Assembly (NCBI RefSeq): GCF_946479715.1
Contig: NZ_CAMLHF010000010.1
Coordinates: 1 to 54,296, forward strand
Source of the DNA: an uncultured Pedobacter sp.
Lineage (GTDB): Bacteria; Bacteroidota; Bacteroidia; Sphingobacteriales; Sphingobacteriaceae
Length of the DNA: 54,296 nucleotides
Reading direction: 5' to 3'
A program made the position numbers and the translations under genes. Under the pieces are notes generated by a model, which had not been told where the DNA came from, searched no databases, and was given only the letters and a program-made list of their open reading frames with translations. Positions 50,618-54,296 of this stretch are shown here, piece after piece (the first letter of the stretch is position 1; each line of letters opens with the position of its first letter).

Positions 50618-52045
50618 ATGACAGTAAAAACAAGGAGTTACCTATTCTTATTTACAATAATTATTTTATTAGCCTGTAAAAAAAGTACAATTCCTGTAGA
50701 GGAAGTTCCGCTCCCCGAAACTGAAAAACCCGTCCCTCCTCCAAAAGATACTGTCACGGCTCCTGTAACTGCAACTATCTTAAATTTAGGAACCGGTTCA
50801 GGTAATTTAACTATCGATGGAAAAACACTGGGAATAACCTCAAATACTATAATCAAAATAAAAGGCGGATACTATAATGGTATACAAATAAGTAATATTA
50901 ATGGCGCTAGCAAACCTGTAATAGTTCAAAACGACGGACTTGTTCAACTGGTTGGAAACAAGCAAATAAAACTCTCCAATTTAAACAATGTTACCATTAG
51001 CGGGAATGGAACCCCGGGAATTTCAAGAGGTTTTCTTTTTAAAGACAGAACTGTAGATGGAGCTCCGATTCAACTAACAGACAACATCAACAACTTCACA
51101 CTGCAAAATGTATCATTTCAAAATCTTGTAACCTATGGTTGTATTCAGTATATCCCGCAAAACATATACAATGGCTCAGAAACTTCTTATAGCAAAAATT
51201 TAAAATTTCTGAACATTGATTGTGACAACACAGGTACATTAATCAGATTCAGGGGATCTGCTCAGGACAACTCTATAAAAGGACTGATAAAGGATATTGA
51301 AATTGCTTATGTTACATTTCAAAACTCCAGGAAAGTAGGAAGTGCTGTAGTATTAGAGAGCGTAGATTCCTATAATATCCATCATAATTTTATAAAGGAT
51401 ATCAATCAAGAAAGCAACAATCACAATGGAATCTTCTATTTAATTGGTAATGGTAAATTTTATAATAATTATGTAAAAGACCATCAAGGAAATGCGATAA
51501 GAGCCTGGTGTTTTAGCTTAGGCGATAGTCCTAAAGAAGTTTTAATTTTCAACAATATTGTTGCCAATTCAAGAGAATATAGTGCCTTTGAACTCCAAAC
51601 GTTTAAAAGAAACATTATGCCAGGAAAAACAACATATGTGAATGCGAAAGTATTTAATAATACATGTGGAAATTTACTACCTAAATCAGGTACCTTTCCT
51701 GCTCAGATCTTAGACTTATATACACAAGAAGGTGGAAAATGTGAAGTTTTTAATAACTTGGGATACCAATTCCCTTTAGTGGGTCAGAATAATACAAACC
51801 CTATTTGGAACCAATTGGGTAGTACCAAACCATCCTCATATTCCAACAAATATTTCAAAACCTATACTGATGCCGGAATAACAGACAATGCAAAGTTCGG
51901 GTTAGCTTCCAATTCAGGAGCCAAAAGTTTGGGGGGAGCAATTTCGCTGCAGAACTTCAATGCTTCCTTAATCAAACTGGTAAGTGTTGATTATTACGGT
52001 AGAACCCGCTCAACAACTAATCCTTCAATTGGAGCCGTAGAATAA
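50618..52045 (+). CDS. Secreted right-handed beta-helix lipoprotein
   Basis: A 475-residue lipoprotein: signal peptide SYLFLFTIIILLAC with lipobox Cys at residue 20, then a proline-rich linker (VPLPETEKPVPPPKDT). The rest has the repetitive N/G/I/V-rich pattern of a parallel beta-helix: NVTISGNG, NNFTLQNVSFQNL, YNIHHNFIKDI and KFYNNYVKDHQGN, seen in pectate-lyase-like and C5-epimerase families. It ends SVDYYGRTRSTTNPSIGAVE, a tail typical of such Bacteroidota proteins. It is probably a polysaccharide lyase or binding protein; no catalytic residues were identified. It is the only plus-strand gene in the locus. Confidence 0.78.
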   Translation: MTVKTRSYLFLFTIIILLACKKSTIPVEEVPLPETEKPVPPPKDTVTAPVTATILNLGTGSGNLTIDGKTLGITSNTIIKIKGGYYNGIQISNINGASKPVIVQNDGLVQLVGNKQIKLSNLNNVTISGNGTPGISRGFLFKDRTVDGAPIQLTDNINNFTLQNVSFQNLVTYGCIQYIPQNIYNGSETSYSKNLKFLNIDCDNTGTLIRFRGSAQDNSIKGLIKDIEIAYVTFQNSRKVGSAVVLESVDSYNIHHNFIKDINQESNNHNGIFYLIGNGKFYNNYVKDHQGNAIRAWCFSLGDSPKEVLIFNNIVANSREYSAFELQTFKRNIMPGKTTYVNAKVFNNTCGNLLPKSGTFPAQILDLYTQEGGKCEVFNNLGYQFPLVGQNNTNPIWNQLGSTKPSSYSNKYFKTYTDAGITDNAKFGLASNSGAKSLGGAISLQNFNASLIKLVSVDYYGRTRSTTNPSIGAVE

Positions 52046-52054
52046 AAGATAAGC

Positions 52055-53416
52055 TTATTTAAGTTGATATTTCTTACCAAAAAACTTTGAGTAATATCTT
52101 TTTAGCAATAAAACTATCTCTCTATACCCGTTTATAAACATATCAAAGAAAGTAAATTTTTGATAGTAATAATTTAAAGCAAAATAACCTACTATGAGTC
52201 CTGTAAGCGTAGAAAAAACAGAAGCTGTAGCTACTACATAAACATTTCCTGTAATCACTATTGCAAGCCAGTCGGTCAATACCGTTACAAACAGCATAAG
52301 CATAATCTTCAGCAAATTAACCTTAGGCATATGAATTACATCCAATGTAACCGCAAAAAAACGTTCAGCCGGATAAAGGAACGCGATAACCATAAATATC
52401 CTCAATATATTTGGTGCTTCAGTTGCAACATATTTGGGCCCGCTAAAAATTAATATGGCTAAATCTGCAAAAATGATGACTAAAACACTAACCGACATCA
52501 GTGCTACTGTTATCATTCCAATATATTTTTTCATAACAAGAATAACCTTCGCCTTTTCATTTGAATTAAAACAGGCTGATAAGGTTGGCATAGCTGTATA
52601 AACGAAGCTTCTTAAAGGAATCTCTATAATCTGCACTAATTTAGTTCCGGCATTGTATACTGCCAGAACCGAAGGACCAAGAAAAAATTTAATGATAAAT
52701 GAGTCGACAGAACCTAAAAGGTTTGCACTCAAATTTGTTCCCACGCTGTATTTCCCAAAATTATAGATTTCAGATATAGCTCCTCTGGTTTTATATTTCA
52801 GCATACTTATATCCGTCCACCTAAAAAACAAAGCTATTGAACTCGACACAAAATTAGCAGACAAATAGCAATACAAAACCGTATGTATGGTAATTCCTTT
52901 TAAATTCAGAAGGATCAACAACAAGAAACAACCTTGATTAGCAAAGTTTAAGAACAATAAACGATCATATCTTTGTTTTCCCTGCAAAATGCAATTTGAA
53001 ACAAAAAATGGAAGTGATAAAATGTAATTAATACTAAAGAATTGGAGGAAAAGCTTAAAACTAGGGTCAGCAATATAACCTGAAGCAAAATAAGCAGGAA
53101 CATTCAGTATCGCAAAAAACAGCGTTATCATAATAGCGATAAACCATGTTGAACCTATTATTTCTTTTTTTCTGTCCTCAGTTGACCCCGAAAAGAACTT
53201 TACAAAAGCGGTAGACAAAAACCCCGATCTAAAGGTATCCACCAATAACAAAATCGTTAAAAAGAAACCCCAATTACCCATATCCTCCCTTGTTAAATGT
53301 CTAAAAAGTATAGACAGGGTAACAACACCAATTACAGCATTTATGCCATTACTGGTCAGAGATAAGATATGTTTACTTTTAGCTAAACTTAATAAGAAGG
53401 CAATCTTCGATTTCAT
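52055..53416 (-). CDS. Second Wzx-like oligosaccharide flippase
   Basis: A 453-residue polytopic protein with about 12-14 helices of the MOP/polysaccharide-synthesis family. ILSLTSNGINAVIGVVTLSILFRHLTREDMGNWGF and FRSGFLSTAFVKFFSG give the N-terminal signature. FGKYSVGTNLSANLLGSVDSFIIKFFLGPSVLAVYNAGTKL is the mid-protein signature (conserved D.F.ik..lGp.alavYn). It is clearly different from the 47296 flippase, so the locus has two. It lies 30 bases downstream of the GMC gene and is convergent with the beta-helix gene (gap nine bases). Confidence 0.86.
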   Translation of the reverse strand: MKSKIAFLLSLAKSKHILSLTSNGINAVIGVVTLSILFRHLTREDMGNWGFFLTILLLVDTFRSGFLSTAFVKFFSGSTEDRKKEIIGSTWFIAIMITLFFAILNVPAYFASGYIADPSFKLFLQFFSINYILSLPFFVSNCILQGKQRYDRLLFLNFANQGCFLLLILLNLKGITIHTVLYCYLSANFVSSSIALFFRWTDISMLKYKTRGAISEIYNFGKYSVGTNLSANLLGSVDSFIIKFFLGPSVLAVYNAGTKLVQIIEIPLRSFVYTAMPTLSACFNSNEKAKVILVMKKYIGMITVALMSVSVLVIIFADLAILIFSGPKYVATEAPNILRIFMVIAFLYPAERFFAVTLDVIHMPKVNLLKIMLMLFVTVLTDWLAIVITGNVYVVATASVFSTLTGLIVGYFALNYYYQKFTFFDMFINGYREIVLLLKRYYSKFFGKKYQLK

Positions 53417-53445
53417 TGTATTGATCTACTTTAGTAAGCTAAAAT

Positions 53446-54296
53446 TTAAATGTTCCCTTTTTTCATTTCATTAACAGCATAATCACAAGCCCTTGCTGTT
53501 AGAGCCATATAAGTTAATGATGGATTTTGACATGCGGACGAAGTCATACAGCTTCCGTCAGTAACAAATACATTTTTCACAGCATGTATTTGGTTATGTT
53601 TATTTAATACAGATGTTTTAGGATCATTACCCATTCTGGCAGTCCCCATTTCATGCACTGTTGCTCCACCTGGTGTGTTATACGAGAAAGTATTAACATC
53701 TTTAAAACCAGCCTTTTCGAGCATCATGACACCTGTATTCTGAATATCTTTCATCATTAAATGTTCATTTTCTCTAAATGAGAAATCTATCTCAATTAAA
53801 GGTAATCCCCATTTATCTTTCTTATTCTCCGAAAGCGCTATTTTGTTGTCAAAATATGGAAGGCATTCGCCCCATCCCCCCATCCATACAGACCAGGATC
53901 CGGGTTTAGTTAATTGATCTTTAAAGGTAGATCCAAATCCCTTTAAATTATTTTTTTTCTCTTGCCAACCTTCTCTTTCGCCTCTCCCCTGAAAATTGTA
54001 TCCCCTTAAAAAGTCAACTTTATCTCCCTTTCCTATATTTCTAAATCTTGGGATAAGGAATCCACAGGGTCTTCTCCCTTTATAATATTCATCTTTAAAA
54101 CCCTCATGCATCCCAGAAGCCCCTGAAGAAGAGTGATGGTCCATCAGGTTATGCCCCAATTGCTCACTATCATTACCAATTCCATTTGGAAATCTCGACG
54201 ATTTAGAATTTAATAGAATCGAAGTGGTATCAATTGTCGAAGCATTAACAAAAATAATCCTCGCATTAAATTCAAACTCCTCAAGCGTGTTCAAAT
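53446..54296 (-). CDS. GMC-type oxidoreductase, C-terminal part (N-terminus outside window)
   Basis: The frame is open to the right edge, so only the C-terminal 283 residues are seen and the FAD-binding N-terminus lies outside. Visible features are the substrate-domain start FNARIIFVNASTIDTTSILLNS, LGHNLMDHH, and the GMC C-terminal block. In that block are GGATVHEMGTARMG, VFVTDGSCMTSSACQNPSLTYMALTAR and the His and Asn of HEMG and QNPS as the expected catalytic pair. GMC enzymes oxidise sugars or alcohols; its place next to a flippase suggests a sugar-modifying step in glycan synthesis. Probable first gene of the operon with the second flippase. Confidence 0.9.
   Translation of the reverse strand, partial: LNTLEEFEFNARIIFVNASTIDTTSILLNSKSSRFPNGIGNDSEQLGHNLMDHHSSSGASGMHEGFKDEYYKGRRPCGFLIPRFRNIGKGDKVDFLRGYNFQGRGEREGWQEKKNNLKGFGSTFKDQLTKPGSWSVWMGGWGECLPYFDNKIALSENKKDKWGLPLIEIDFSFRENEHLMMKDIQNTGVMMLEKAGFKDVNTFSYNTPGGATVHEMGTARMGNDPKTSVLNKHNQIHAVKNVFVTDGSCMTSSACQNPSLTYMALTARACDYAVNEMKKGNI

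Overview
The window looks like a chromosomal segment of a Bacteroidota bacterium, most likely family Sphingobacteriaceae (Pedobacter-like). The grounds are low GC by eye, almost no Shine-Dalgarno sequences, several promoters with the Bacteroidota -7 box TAnnTTTG, and typical gene families (S46 dipeptidyl-peptidase, DUF3667, DUF3347, bestrophin, SusC-free surface lipoproteins, an orphan cold-shock N-terminal peptide). No mobile element, CRISPR array, tRNA or rRNA was seen. Taxonomy is inference from gene content.

Layout. 1-31140 is a mostly housekeeping region: recQ (cut by the left edge), kdsD and manC (surface sugar nucleotides), an Hsp70-like protein, rlmB, dnaB, a chromate transporter, a TPR protein, etfBA, a BFN/UVR protein, a nucleoside permease, DUF3667, gltA, a DUF3347 lipoprotein, two paralogous small outer-membrane barrels, miaA with two small upstream genes, an MBL hydrolase, a bestrophin-HDAC-topB operon, kynU, an AAG glycosylase with a free-methionine sulfoxide reductase, an S46 peptidase and several small proteins.

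31354-42641 is the most interesting part: a compact three-gene natural-product operon. Protein 1 is A-PCP-KS-AT-ACP-aminotransferase, protein 2 is C-A-PCP-TE, and protein 3 is an Sfp-type phosphopantetheinyl transferase. All key catalytic residues are visible. The AT carries the malonyl signature (GHSIG, HAFH). There is no ketoreductase, and the aminotransferase follows the ACP. The second A domain reads as an aspartate code. The simplest prediction is an amino acid extended by malonate, beta-transaminated to a 3,4-diamino (aminostatine-like) acid, coupled to Asp and released by the thioesterase. No exporter or regulator is linked.

42650-54296 is an exopolysaccharide locus, mostly on the minus strand: two GT2 glycosyltransferases, a clan-A glycoside-hydrolase-like lipoprotein, a phosphoribosyltransferase-HAD fusion, a Wzx-type flippase and a GT4 glycosyltransferase. 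After a 542-bp palindrome-rich spacer come a plus-strand beta-helix lipoprotein, a second flippase and the C-terminal part of a GMC oxidoreductase cut by the right edge.

A practical note on starts: the TTTG of the -7 promoter box creates spurious TTG (or GTG) starts in frame with several genes (rlmB, dnaB, the PKS-NRPS gene, the 30105 lipoprotein). I moved those starts to the next ATG.
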